The notes: generated from the sequence alone by a model not told the origin. Numbered from the stretch's first letter, positions 1-8,896 are shown. The stretch is 14,507 nt of DNA from Azospirillum brasilense (GCA_003241645.1 QFOX01000045.1:1-14507), one strand, 5' to 3'. Made by a program: numbers and translations.

Positions 1-2252
1 CCAGAAATGGTGTCGTTATCGGCGCCACCGTCGATGGTATCGTTACCCGTCCAGCCATCGAGGAAGTCATTGCCGGAGCCGCCCTGAATCACATCGTCAC
101 CGCTATCGCCATAAACGATGTCGTTACCAGCGCCCGCAGTAATGCTGTCATTGCCGGAGAGGCCATAAAGCTGGTCATCCCCGCCGCCGCCATCAATCGT
201 ATCATTGCCTGCGTAGCCCAGGATAATGTCCTTGCCATCACCAGCGGTGATCGAGTCATTGCCCGCACCAGCATTGATAAGATTATCACCGTCCATGTCG
301 GTGATTACATCGTCGCCATCGTCCCCGTAGATGCTGTCATTGCCGAGACCGCCGATAATGGTGTCATTGCCACCACCCGTGCGGATCAGGTCATTGCCCG
401 CACCAGCATCGACATAATCGTCACCATCAATGGTTGGGATATCCGAGAATACGATATCTGAGTAAATGATATCATCCCCATCGCCACCGTAGATGGTATC
501 GGAGCCATTCTCGCCCGCAAGCATGTCGTTGCCTGCGCCGCCTTCGATGTAGTCGTCCCCATCATAGCCGAAAATGGCATCGTTGCCCGCATCGCCATAG
601 AGCGAGTCATGCCCACCATCACCGATGATGAAGTCATCATCATCACCACCACGGATAATGTCGTTGCCGGTGCCGCCGAAGAGGACATCATTGCCTGAAC
701 CACCTTCGATGGAGTCATTGCCATCGTCACCCAGCACGAAGTCATGGCCAGCGCCCGCCAGAACGGTATCGTTACCCGTCCAGGCATAGATCACATCGTT
801 GCCTCCGGCCCCTTCAAGATGGTCATGGCCATTGCCGCCAGCCAGCAGGTTATCATTGGAATCACCAATCAGGGTGTCGTTGTGATCCGTACCTTCCAGA
901 TTCTCGACGTTGGTAATCACATCGCCAGTGGCGTCCCCGCCAGAGAACGTGCCAGTGGCAAGGTTCGCATAGACTGCAGCGGCGGAACCATTGAAGGTCA
1001 CCAAGTCCACGCCATCACCGCCGTTGATCGTATCAGCGCCGACACCACCAGAAATGGTATCATTTCCGGCACCACCATTGATGACATCGTTGCCGCCACC
1101 CGTCTGGATGATATTCGCAGCATCGTTACCGATAATGGTATCGCCCAGCCAAGTGCCGAGAACATTCTCAACGTTTGTTAGGTAGTCACCTTGCGCATCC
1201 CCACCAGAGAATACGAAGTTAGCAAGGTCAACATATACAGCACCAGCAGAGCTGCTGTAGGAAACCATGTCGTTGCCATCACCGCCATCAAGGAAGTCCG
1301 CGCCGACACCGCCTATAAGAGTATCATTACCAGCAAGGCCGAACAGCGCATTTTTGAAATATGCCTCGCCACCCGAAGTCATACGCAGGAAGAGACTTCC
1401 GCCGAAAGCGGAGAGATGGGCATCGCCAACTAGGTAATCGTCGTGATTGGAACCCATGACATTCTCAATATTCCGCAGTACATCACCCTGCGCATAGCCG
1501 CCAGAATTCACGCCAGTGGCAAGGTTCACGCTCACACCTGCCGTGGAGTAGGCATACGACACTGTATCGATGCCAGCGCCACCATCAATATAGTTAGCAC
1601 CCGCACCGCTATAGATGAGATCGTCATTAGCTGATGCGCTAACCTGCTCAATGCTAATAAACTGAATAGGGCCGCTGCTGCCACCGACGACATGGTAAGT
1701 GCCGTTCTCAAAATCAAACGTCACGTCACCTTCGACATTCTCAAAGACCACACGATCTTCGCCAGCGCCGCCATTCAGCGTATCCTCGCCAAGACCACCG
1801 ATCAGTGTGTCGTTGCCATCACCGCCATCAAGGCTGTCATCGCCATCACCGCCCTGAAGAACATCATTCCCGGCACCGCCTAACAAGGTGTCGTTTCCAG
1901 CCCCGCCAAGAACTACGTCATCGCCATCGCCCGCGCTGATGTAGTCATTATCATCACCGCCATCGATCCAGTCATTACCACTATCGCCAGCAATCGTGTC
2001 ATTGCCGCCCGATCCCATGATAATATCGTCACCAGCGCCGCCACCGATGATGTCGTTACCTGCGCCACCGAACAGGGTATCGTCACCGTTGCCGCCCGAC
2101 ATTGAGTCGTTGCCATCGCCGCCGAAGCCCCAATCGTTACCATCGCCACCAATGATGGTATCATTGCCATCATTGCCGACCAGAATATCATCTCCGGACT
2201 TCCCGTCGATCACCTCGTCCCAATAGGCCCCGACAAGCAAATCGCCGCCCTG
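1..2252 (-). repeat. RTX repeat block II (residues about 1099-1848, continues off window)
   Basis: A second run of GGxGNDxIx nonapeptides begins at GGDLLVG and is still running at the left edge (GNDTIDGGADNDTIS). It is interrupted by the four larger modules listed separately. Asp and Asn occupy the calcium-ligand positions throughout most turns. Confidence 0.92.
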
Positions 2253-5200
2253 TTTCTTAACAGCGATATCTGACGTTACGGTCGTACCCGCGAGCAAACG
2301 CTGCGCATAGGTCGCGCCATACAGCGTAGCACCCGCATCGTAGAGGGTGCTTTCACCTGCGACCCTGGTCGAGATCACCACGTTATCAACGACGATGTCC
2401 TGAATATCTTTGCCCCCGAACGTGCTATAAACGATGATCGCACCGTTGATAAATGTTTCAAAGGGGCCGGAAAGCGTTGCTTCGTCGTTCCCGAACTCTT
2501 CCGCCGCCGCTTGGTCTTCGGCATCGAGAACAACATATTCAAGGCGGACATATTCCGTGCCGTTGATATTCCCCGGCGTGGACAGTTTATAGACAGTGTA
2601 ATGCCCGCCGAAGATGCTGCGCTTGCGTTTGAATGATTCGATCTCCGTACCATTGTAATAGGTATAGATGGTCTGTTCGCTGAGTTGCTCATCGTATGCC
2701 ATTTGCGAGAGCTTGTTAAGGAACGCATCATTCCAATACAGGTTCTGACTGACCAATCTCTCTTCGATAAAGCTCTCTTGCGTGGCAACCACAACGGCAA
2801 CGCTGCTCATCAGAGCGGCCTCGACTGTGAAGCTACCAACACCAGTAGATGGATTATAGGTAACAGCCGAAAGGTTGATGGCATTGCCATTGGAAAGTTC
2901 AATACGCTCTAGGCCGTTCCCCGTTGCTGCAAATTGATCCGTTACCGTGGCAAGAACCCGCCCATCATAGGAAATAACAAGATCATCCTCATCTTTTAGC
3001 AGAGTCAGATCACTAATGGCATTGGCCTGTGACAGCCATGATAGGAGGAGAGTATCCGTATCTTCCTCCGAGCCAATATCTACAATGATATTGTCATGCT
3101 CATCCGTATCGGCACTGACGACATAAATATCACTGCCATCACCGCCATCAAGGGCATTTTCTCCAACACCGCCAACAAGAATGTCGTTGCCATAGCCACC
3201 GCTTAATGTGTCGTCACCTTCATCTCCTGCGAGATAGTCATTGTCCATACCACCAAGCAGCACGTCATTGCCAGCTCCACCCAAAATATTATCGTTCCCA
3301 AGCCCACCCTCAGCAAAATCGTCGCCCTCACCAGCAACGATCAAATCATTGCCCGCGTCACCATAGAGCATGTCAACGCCTTCACCACCGTCGATAAAGT
3401 CGTTGCCGTTACCGCCATAAATCTGGTCATTGCCCTCTGCGCCAAAGAGAGTGTCATGGCCATCATCGCCGGCAATGATATCATTTCCTAAATTGCCGAG
3501 GATCAAATCATTGCCATTACCACCGGAAATCTGGTCGTCTCCATAACCACCATCAAGGGTATCATTGCCATCGTCACCTGAAATGGCATCAGTCCCACCA
3601 CCACCGAGAATATAATCATTCCCGGCACCGCCAGCGGCGATATCATTGCCTGTTCCCAAATGCACAAAGTCGTTTCCGTCTCCTGCAATGACCGTATCGT
3701 TCCCTTCTTCCCCGAAAATAATATCATCTCCAGCATCGCCCTGAAGAATATCATTGCCATCCCCACCGTTAAGCAGGTCGTTGCCATCTCCTCCGAGGAG
3801 ATTGTCATCCCCACCACGAGCCTCAAGGTAATCCGCCCCACCATTGGCAACAATCGTACCGACGCTATCATTGCCCACCAGCACATCGGAACCGGAGTTA
3901 CCAATGATGTAGGAAATGTCCTGCGCAATGATAGTCGATCCTTGTGGATGCACGGCTACCAGCGCATCCACCCAGTTTCCATTCACCTCAATCTGCTGCA
4001 CTTGATATATAGAATTTAACACTTGCTGGGGACTGCCGAATTCGCCCTCTTTAAAGACTTTCCCCCAATAAATTTTGGAAATTATCTTATTTGCCAATAC
4101 AATCAGCACTGCCTTGATAACATAGCTTACAGGCTCTGATGGTATTCCCAGCGCCACATCCAGTGCTGTCGCAATAGCCGTAGCAGCAGCACCTGACGCA
4201 GATGCAATACCCAGCTGAACACCCAACATGGCAAGATCGCCAATGTTATTGTATTTATCCCAATCAGCGACAACACTGATCACGGTGGTAATAGTGTTCA
4301 GTGCGGTTTCGGCTTGTACCGCAGAAAGACCTGCACCCTTCAAGAATTCTTGCGCGATAGCACCGCCGATGGTGGCCATGCCAGCCTTGAGCGCCTGACT
4401 AGCGTCGAACCCATTGGCAATAAAATCAACGCCAATACGTCCTAATGCCATGTAAAGTGAGTCAGCATAGCCCGCTGCATTTTCAACGCCGAGTTCAGAG
4501 AGCGCATCCCTGATCATGGCCTTAGCGCCAAGGACATCCGTAATTGGATCACGAGTCAGATAGTCTGCGAGGAAATCTTGCCCTAAATGCTGCGCCAAAC
4601 TGATCAGCGCATCATCGACATCCAAATTACCATCGATCAGGTCTTCCATATTAGCCGCAAGCCAGGTGGCAAAGCTCAATTGAGCGCCGCCATTCTCGGC
4701 TGTGAACCAAGAAACTCCATCTTGAACAAGATCAGAAACAAAATCTGAAACAGCAGTCGCGGCCTTTTCCAAAGATTTTGCGATATCTTCGATGAAGTAA
4801 TTGGAGCCACCAACTTCTACAGCTGCGCCATTCTTAATATAAGTAGATGGCGTATTTTCATCGCCAACCGTTACCCACTTACCATCCGCATCTGTCTGCC
4901 CCAGTGCCCCGAATGCCTGGTCTCCATCAATTCCATACCTTGTGTATTGCGAGGATTCATTTTCCAGTTGATCATCCACCCCAATCGATAGCGGAACTCT
5001 TTGAGCTTCTCCCACAATAACATCACCAGTGGCGTCAGTTGCGGGAAGATCACTGGTGAGATCAAACATATCTCTGACCGCATCTTTGACGTAATCGCTC
5101 CCATATTCGCTATACAGCAGTGATACTCCAACCGCGCCAGCCACCCCAACTGCGAGACCAACCCACGCGACAGGGGTCATCAGTCCCACAAGAGCGGCTA

Positions 5201-5546
5201 AAGCAGTGCCTCCTGAGAAACTAAGAAGAGAGTTAACCCCCGCAGTGGAACCAGCCACCCACCTTGCAACATAAATGGGCGTGCCTCCCTCAAGTTCTTT
5301 GCTTATGGTCAATTCATAATCGACAATTGTCCCAAGTGGGCCAAGCGCTCGATAAAAGATCGGAACATGAACTTTACCATGTACCTCCATGGCCGCATAT
5401 ATTGACCCCTCAATCCCCTGCGTAACGGTGCTAACCAACGTAGAAGATGTTTCGCCCAGCGCAGGCGGCCTCACTGTAACGGCAATGCTATAGTCCCCGT
5501 TAGCATCACTAAAATCACCATTACCAGCTACCACAGCGTCAGACAT
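1..5546 (-). CDS. Giant RTX calcium-binding protein, probable secreted toxin/exoprotein (C-terminus off window)
   Basis: The frame is open from ATG at 5546-5544 to the left edge: 1848 codons with no stop met. The start has a strong ribosome site (GGAGG, 5 nt before ATG) and lies 12 nt after the stop of the upstream gene. There is no Sec signal peptide, as expected for type I secretion, whose signal would be at the missing C-terminus. Residues 1-548 are not repetitive and include hydrophobic Gly/Ala-rich stretches at about 97-144 and 430-490. Residues 549-808 and 1099-1848 are tandem nonapeptides of the GGxGxDxLx type, which bind calcium in a beta-roll. Residues 809-1098 form a non-repeat insert. 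The acyltransferase gene upstream suggests lysine acylation; K496 and K499, just before the repeats, are possible targets. Reading frame was checked near 5540, 3960, 2040, 1400 and 10 and is consistent. RTX identity is certain; toxin activity is inferred, and an adhesin or S-layer-like role is possible. Confidence 0.93.
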   Translation of the reverse strand, partial: MSDAVVAGNGDFSDANGDYSIAVTVRPPALGETSSTLVSTVTQGIEGSIYAAMEVHGKVHVPIFYRALGPLGTIVDYELTISKELEGGTPIYVARWVAGSTAGVNSLLSFSGGTALAALVGLMTPVAWVGLAVGVAGAVGVSLLYSEYGSDYVKDAVRDMFDLTSDLPATDATGDVIVGEAQRVPLSIGVDDQLENESSQYTRYGIDGDQAFGALGQTDADGKWVTVGDENTPSTYIKNGAAVEVGGSNYFIEDIAKSLEKAATAVSDFVSDLVQDGVSWFTAENGGAQLSFATWLAANMEDLIDGNLDVDDALISLAQHLGQDFLADYLTRDPITDVLGAKAMIRDALSELGVENAAGYADSLYMALGRIGVDFIANGFDASQALKAGMATIGGAIAQEFLKGAGLSAVQAETALNTITTVISVVADWDKYNNIGDLAMLGVQLGIASASGAAATAIATALDVALGIPSEPVSYVIKAVLIVLANKIISKIYWGKVFKEGEFGSPQQVLNSIYQVQQIEVNGNWVDALVAVHPQGSTIIAQDISYIIGNSGSDVLVGNDSVGTIVANGGADYLEARGGDDNLLGGDGNDLLNGGDGNDILQGDAGDDIIFGEEGNDTVIAGDGNDFVHLGTGNDIAAGGAGNDYILGGGGTDAISGDDGNDTLDGGYGDDQISGGNGNDLILGNLGNDIIAGDDGHDTLFGAEGNDQIYGGNGNDFIDGGEGVDMLYGDAGNDLIVAGEGDDFAEGGLGNDNILGGAGNDVLLGGMDNDYLAGDEGDDTLSGGYGNDILVGGVGENALDGGDGSDIYVVSADTDEHDNIIVDIGSEEDTDTLLLSWLSQANAISDLTLLKDEDDLVISYDGRVLATVTDQFAATGNGLERIELSNGNAINLSAVTYNPSTGVGSFTVEAALMSSVAVVVATQESFIEERLVSQNLYWNDAFLNKLSQMAYDEQLSEQTIYTYYNGTEIESFKRKRSIFGGHYTVYKLSTPGNINGTEYVRLEYVVLDAEDQAAAEEFGNDEATLSGPFETFINGAIIVYSTFGGKDIQDIVVDNVVISTRVAGESTLYDAGATLYGATYAQRLLAGTTVTSDIAVKKQGGDLLVGAYWDEVIDGKSGDDILVGNDGNDTIIGGDGNDWGFGGDGNDSMSGGNGDDTLFGGAGNDIIGGGAGDDIIMGSGGNDTIAGDSGNDWIDGGDDNDYISAGDGDDVVLGGAGNDTLLGGAGNDVLQGGDGDDSLDGGDGNDTLIGGLGEDTLNGGAGEDRVVFENVEGDVTFDFENGTYHVVGGSSGPIQFISIEQVSASANDDLIYSGAGANYIDGGAGIDTVSYAYSTAGVSVNLATGVNSGGYAQGDVLRNIENVMGSNHDDYLVGDAHLSAFGGSLFLRMTSGGEAYFKNALFGLAGNDTLIGGVGADFLDGGDGNDMVSYSSSAGAVYVDLANFVFSGGDAQGDYLTNVENVLGTWLGDTIIGNDAANIIQTGGGNDVINGGAGNDTISGGVGADTINGGDGVDLVTFNGSAAAVYANLATGTFSGGDATGDVITNVENLEGTDHNDTLIGDSNDNLLAGGNGHDHLEGAGGNDVIYAWTGNDTVLAGAGHDFVLGDDGNDSIEGGSGNDVLFGGTGNDIIRGGDDDDFIIGDGGHDSLYGDAGNDAIFGYDGDDYIEGGAGNDMLAGENGSDTIYGGDGDDIIYSDIVFSDIPTIDGDDYVDAGAGNDLIRTGGGNDTIIGGLGNDSIYGDDGDDVITDMDGDNLINAGAGNDSITAGDGKDIILGYAGNDTIDGGGGDDQLYGLSGNDSITAGAGNDIVYGDSGDDVIQGGSGNDFLDGWTGNDTIDGGADNDTIS
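873..1765 (-). repeat. Four larger modules within RTX block II
   Basis: Three copies of a module of about 47 residues lie at nt 1431-1577, 1138-1278 and 873-1013, spaced roughly 265-295 bp apart. The shared pattern is D-x-V-[ST]-[YF], a short Ser/Ala-rich strand, V-x-[AV]-[ND]-L-A, SGG-[DY]-A-x-GD, [IV]-ENV/ENL and then a GDTLIG-like RTX turn. A divergent fourth copy at about 1630-1765 begins DRVVFENVEG and keeps the [IV]-E-x-V element. Modules of this type are common between RTX turns in proteobacterial calcium-binding exoproteins. Copies differ in DNA sequence, so this is an old protein-level duplication. Confidence 0.8.
3123..3902 (-). repeat. RTX repeat block I (residues about 549-808)
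   Basis: Tandem nonapeptides of the form GGxGNDxLx, such as GGDGNDLLNGGDGNDILQG, give about 28 turns. The block ends in GGDGSDIYVV, a common cap of RTX beta-rolls. At DNA level it appears on the plus strand as recurring GTCATTGCC/ACCGCC patterns, which open long spurious frames on both strands. Confidence 0.92.
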
Positions 5547-5558
5547 ATTTTCCTCCAC

Positions 5559-6467
5559 TTAATTTTTAGACATGCATTTCTTAGATAATGAAAGCAACGC
5601 AGCATTGCCCGCCAAAAATTGCTCTTCCAACGACTCAAAACGTTGCCGATCTTTTTCTTTACTCTTTATCGCATCGAATGCCCGTGATGGCTTTTGAATC
5701 AGATGCCGCCTGACCTTTTCATTAGCCAAACTCCACCAACCCGCCCCCTGCGAATCACAGATAACGTCAGACTGCATGCCTTTAGCCAAAAAGTAATAGG
5801 AAGAGAACAGAGTCATATAGACTATGGGGTACTCACGATGCTCTTTATAGCTAAGGATTTTTCTAACATCTAACTGCTCCATTTGACGGAACGCAGCCTC
5901 ATAGACAGACCTACGAGTAGCAGATGGCAACTGATAGAATTCACTGCGGTCACGCAGAAAGAGGATGTACTGGTTTAAAAATATATGCCTGGAAACATTG
6001 CGCACCACGAGGCTTTTATAATCCATCTTCGGCTCTTGCAGCAGCTGCTCAAGCACAGCTTTAAAAACCTCATCTTCGCGTTGTCCACCGCGCCCGCTTT
6101 CCTTCATATAGGGAGAAAACTTTGCCATGTAAAACCATAGCATTCGCTCTCCATCGTTCGCAGGAATTTTCTGAATTGCGCTCTCATAGAGCGCTTCACG
6201 AATTCTCCAAAATCGATGCTGCAACCACGAATCTTGGAACCAAGTAAATTTATCTGCCTGCTTGATTAGTTGATTTACAGCAGTGAGGTCTTTGTACTCG
6301 TCAAGAGTGGAATATGCGTACCCTCCTTCATTCCACCGAGCCTCCGCAACTTCGTTGTATGTTCTCTTAACATTATAAAAAAGCGTTATAACCGCAACAC
6401 AGGCAAACAAAAGAAAGAGACGCCCCTTCGGCAATTTTCTTTTTACGCTCTGTGTTTCGCTGCGCAT
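5559..6467 (-). CDS. Membrane-anchored protein of unknown function between the acyltransferase and RTX genes
   Basis: 302 residues, not recognised as a known family. Residues 1-16 are strongly basic and residues 17-33 form one hydrophobic helix. The protein is therefore probably anchored in the inner membrane with its N-terminus inside and residues 34-302 in the periplasm. The rest is charged and probably helical, with many aromatic residues and few cysteines (C23, one near residue 237, one near the C-terminus). The ATG at 6467 is preceded by a modest GGGGA element. The stop lies 12 nt before the start of the RTX gene, so the two are very likely co-transcribed and perhaps translationally linked. 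By position it could help export, hold or immunise against the RTX protein; this is inference only. Base composition looks more AT-rich than that of the antiporter and recombinase genes. Confidence 0.85.
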   Translation of the reverse strand: MRSETQSVKRKLPKGRLFLLFACVAVITLFYNVKRTYNEVAEARWNEGGYAYSTLDEYKDLTAVNQLIKQADKFTWFQDSWLQHRFWRIREALYESAIQKIPANDGERMLWFYMAKFSPYMKESGRGGQREDEVFKAVLEQLLQEPKMDYKSLVVRNVSRHIFLNQYILFLRDRSEFYQLPSATRRSVYEAAFRQMEQLDVRKILSYKEHREYPIVYMTLFSSYYFLAKGMQSDVICDSQGAGWWSLANEKVRRHLIQKPSRAFDAIKSKEKDRQRFESLEEQFLAGNAALLSLSKKCMSKN

Positions 6468-6624
6468 GCGTTTGTATCCCCCGATTCAGTGTCCACATAC
6501 AGAGCAAATCATACGCCCTACATCAACCTATAAATGCAACTCATCGGTGAAAATAAATCTTGCAATCGCGCTATCGCAGAATGAGCGCCGCTTCACATTT
6601 GTTGCACAGAAAAAATCTGGAATT

Positions 6625-6655
6625 CATGCCATGACGCATGCGCATGCAGGGCATG
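6625..6655 (-). terminator. CATG-rich hairpin just after the acyltransferase stop; possible attenuator or terminator
   Basis: CATGCC at 6625-6630 pairs with GGCATG at 6650-6655. Inside lies the perfect 12-bp palindrome GCATGCGCATGC (6636-6647). On the minus strand the structure begins 4 nt past the acyltransferase stop and a run of six T follows about 10 nt after it. The gap before the T-run makes it a weak intrinsic terminator; partial read-through into the membrane protein and RTX genes would fit. Confidence 0.35.
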
Positions 6656-6658
6656 TGA

Positions 6659-7174
6659 CTAGTTCAGACGTTTTTTATAATTTACGCCATTGAGCTTGGT
6701 GATTTTCACTGGCGATTTCACATCGCCAGTAGGCCGGACATGATGCGCGCATTCATTCGGGAACACATGCTTACGCAAATGCCCCTCCACCTGTTTTGTG
6801 TGGCCGTAGGGCGCGATGAATTCCATGATATAAAGCCGATCACCACTGGCGAGTTCTTTCTCTGAAAGCACATGATTTACAGCAAGATACTCTTTCTCAA
6901 CCTTGGCAGACAAGCGCCCCCACGTCACGAGCGCAATAGGCTGTCGGTTCTGGTCGCGGTAAATGGTGTACTGACCAAGATTGATTGCCGGGAAAAGCAC
7001 ATCCGATATGTCGCGCACCTGATACTGGCGGTGCGATTTCGATGCCAGCATCAGCGACATAATTTCTCCAATCAATACATGCAGCTTTTGCGGTGCCATC
7101 TTTCTTAGCGCACCATCTGAAAACTTTTCTACAGCGGTCATATTAATCACTTTCCTGTGATGTTGGTTGATCAT
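6659..7174 (-). CDS. HlyC/RtxC-type toxin-activating lysine acyltransferase
   Basis: 171 residues, close to HlyC of E. coli (170). Family enzymes transfer a fatty acyl group from acyl-ACP to internal lysines of an RTX protoxin in the cytoplasm before export. Visible family marks are SHRQY (H48, matching catalytic His23 of HlyC), PAINLGQY then the R-x-QP-IA strand (62-81), TWGRLS (84-89), and SGDRLYIMEFIAPYG (110-124, matching SGDRKWFIDWIAPFG). At the position of HlyC Asp92 this protein has Glu118. The last third, ending in KKRLN, is basic. Two starts are possible: ATG at 7174 (weak GAGAG upstream) or ATG at 7141 (residue 12, AGGA upstream but 11 nt away). The gene precedes the membrane protein and RTX genes on the same strand, so the RTX protein is the likely substrate. 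Family call is firm; activity is inferred. Confidence 0.88.
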   Translation of the reverse strand: MINQHHRKVINMTAVEKFSDGALRKMAPQKLHVLIGEIMSLMLASKSHRQYQVRDISDVLFPAINLGQYTIYRDQNRQPIALVTWGRLSAKVEKEYLAVNHVLSEKELASGDRLYIMEFIAPYGHTKQVEGHLRKHVFPNECAHHVRPTGDVKSPVKITKLNGVNYKKRLN

Positions 7175-7252
7175 CTTTCATACTCTCTCGTACCTCACCC
7201 GCGAATGGTTAACACACCATTAAGTTGTATTAACGTTGCGTTGCGATATAAC

Positions 7253-8896
7253 CTAACTCGACAGCAGCCGTGCTTCGAGCAGATCGATATCTTTAACCAT
7301 TTTTCGTACCACATCGTCGGCAAGTTTGCGCGCGCGGCCAGCGCTGTAAATTTCTTCACGCTCGGCGCGCAACGCAGCAAGGCGTAGTTCACGCTCGATG
7401 CGCTCCATGCGGCGCGATTCTTCTGCCTCTTCCATGGTTTTGTTCTGCCCGTCTATGCGCAGACGGTAAAGCTCCATGATACGCGCAGCTGCGTCCGCAT
7501 AGAGGTGCATATCCGGCCCCTGAGTTCCACCTTTCTCATGCTGCACCTGCTCCACAGCGCGTATCGCCCGCTTTGCTGCCGTGCGGCGCACATCATCCTC
7601 ATTCTTGGTATGGCGGGGTTCAGGCGGGAGCCGCAATCCTTTCAGCACCATCGGCAGACCGATGCTCGCCGCCACCAGTGACAGGATAATAACCCCTGCT
7701 GCGAGCAGGATTGCCAAATCCCGCGCCGGGAATGCCGAGCCATCATTGAGCGTCAGCGGCAGGGTCAGGATACCCGCGAGTGTAATGGCGCCGCGCACCC
7801 CGGCCAGCGACATGGCTGCGATTAGCCGCCAACTCGGCTTGATGGCCGCATGGCCTCGGCGGGTGGCACGGAACATAGTGAAGCGCAGCGACACCCATAC
7901 CCAAAAGAATCGCATCGCCGCGAGCACGAGGTTGATGGCGACGATGTAGATTAGCAGCCAAATCGGGTCGTGATGGCCCGTTTCGCGCACAACCTGTTTG
8001 GCCCCGGCGATGATGCGGGGCAATTGCTCACCCAGCAGCACGAAGATGATGCCGTTGGCGGTAAACTGCACCGTATCCCACACGGCGCTACGCCGCACGC
8101 GGGTTACGGCCATAAGCTGGCCGCTTTGCTCGGCATAGCTCATGGTGACGCCCGCCGCGACCGCCGCCAAGATGCCGGAGCAATGCAGATGCTCGGCCAG
8201 CAGGTATGCGCCGAAGGGAATCAGCAGACTCAGCAATATCTGCGATCCGGTTTCTTCGCCCAGGCGACGGGTAATGGCATCCTTGCCCTTCATGATGCCC
8301 CATGTCAGCAGCGCGCCGATGCCGATGCCGCCGATGGCAAGCCACAAGAAGGTCACGAACGCTTCGGAGATTGAAAACGCTCCCGTCAGGGCCGCGGCGA
8401 CCGCAAAGCGCATGCAGACTAGGCCGGAGGCATCGTTCAGCAACGATTCGCCTTCCAGCACATGCATCACGCGCTTGGGAATCGGTACCTTGGCAGCGAT
8501 GGCAGATACGGCGATGGGATCGGTCGGGGAAAGAATCGCCGCCAGCGCAAACGCCACGGCCATGGGCATGGAGGGAATGAGCCAGTGGATGAACAGCCCG
8601 ACACCGAGCACGGTGAACACCACCAACCCCAGCGCCAGCTCCAGGATGGTGCCTTTATCCTTGAACAGCCCGTCCTTGGGGATACGCCAGCCATCCAGAA
8701 ACAAAAGTGGCGGCAGGAATAGCAGGAAGAAGATTTCAGGATTCAGTTCAACTTCGATATGGAAAACGGCAGCAAGGAATGCGCCCAAGCAAATCTGTAC
8801 GAGGGGAACCGGAATGGGCAGCGGCAAGAGGCGCGCGACCTGACCGCTGACGATAATAGCCACCAACAAAATAAGTGATGCCGTGATGGCTTCCAC
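7253..8896 (-). CDS. CPA1-family Na+/H+ antiporter (YjcE/NhaP type)
   Basis: 547 residues, the length of E. coli YjcE (549). It would exchange cytoplasmic Na+ (or K+) for protons across the inner membrane and serve pH and salt homeostasis. About 12 hydrophobic segments fill residues 1-420. Family signatures are FLPPLLFLDGW (60-70), LSPTDPIAV (122-130), the ion-site motif EGESLLND (148-155) with Asp155, and AGVRGAITL (365-373). Residues 420-547 form a charged, probably helical cytoplasmic tail rich in Arg and Glu. The start is GTG at 8896, supported by AGGGGGA about 3 nt upstream. A candidate promoter lies at 8941-8969, so the gene can be expressed apart from the regulator gene before it. The acyltransferase gene starts 78 bp after its stop. 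Nothing links the antiporter to the RTX operon beyond position. Confidence 0.93.
   Translation of the reverse strand: MEAITASLILLVAIIVSGQVARLLPLPIPVPLVQICLGAFLAAVFHIEVELNPEIFFLLFLPPLLFLDGWRIPKDGLFKDKGTILELALGLVVFTVLGVGLFIHWLIPSMPMAVAFALAAILSPTDPIAVSAIAAKVPIPKRVMHVLEGESLLNDASGLVCMRFAVAAALTGAFSISEAFVTFLWLAIGGIGIGALLTWGIMKGKDAITRRLGEETGSQILLSLLIPFGAYLLAEHLHCSGILAAVAAGVTMSYAEQSGQLMAVTRVRRSAVWDTVQFTANGIIFVLLGEQLPRIIAGAKQVVRETGHHDPIWLLIYIVAINLVLAAMRFFWVWVSLRFTMFRATRRGHAAIKPSWRLIAAMSLAGVRGAITLAGILTLPLTLNDGSAFPARDLAILLAAGVIILSLVAASIGLPMVLKGLRLPPEPRHTKNEDDVRRTAAKRAIRAVEQVQHEKGGTQGPDMHLYADAAARIMELYRLRIDGQNKTMEEAEESRRMERIERELRLAALRAEREEIYSAGRARKLADDVVRKMVKDIDLLEARLLSS

Noticed and set aside
1..4000. CRISPR array or DNA satellite, suggested by the regular repeats
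   Set aside because: The repeats are imperfect 27-bp units in one reading frame encoding GGxGxDxxx. There are no constant repeats with unique spacers of fixed size.
1..4019. Many open frames of 60-145 codons on both strands across the first 4 kb
   Set aside because: They are shadows of the RTX repeats. Periodic codons such as GGC/GAC/AAC/GAT keep other frames open, and the products are low-complexity Met/Thr/Ser- or Pro/Ser-rich chains. One frame alone is open for 1848 codons with a good start.
6468..6658. A promoter for the membrane protein gene, based on a TATGAT box
   Set aside because: TATGAT is close to a -10 box, but no acceptable -35 lies 16-19 nt upstream. Expression may come from the acyltransferase promoter by read-through.
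7581..8843. Plus-strand open frames over the antiporter gene (up to 233 codons)
   Set aside because: They are antisense to a confidently recognised membrane transporter, have composition typical of reverse-frame artefacts and lack family motifs.
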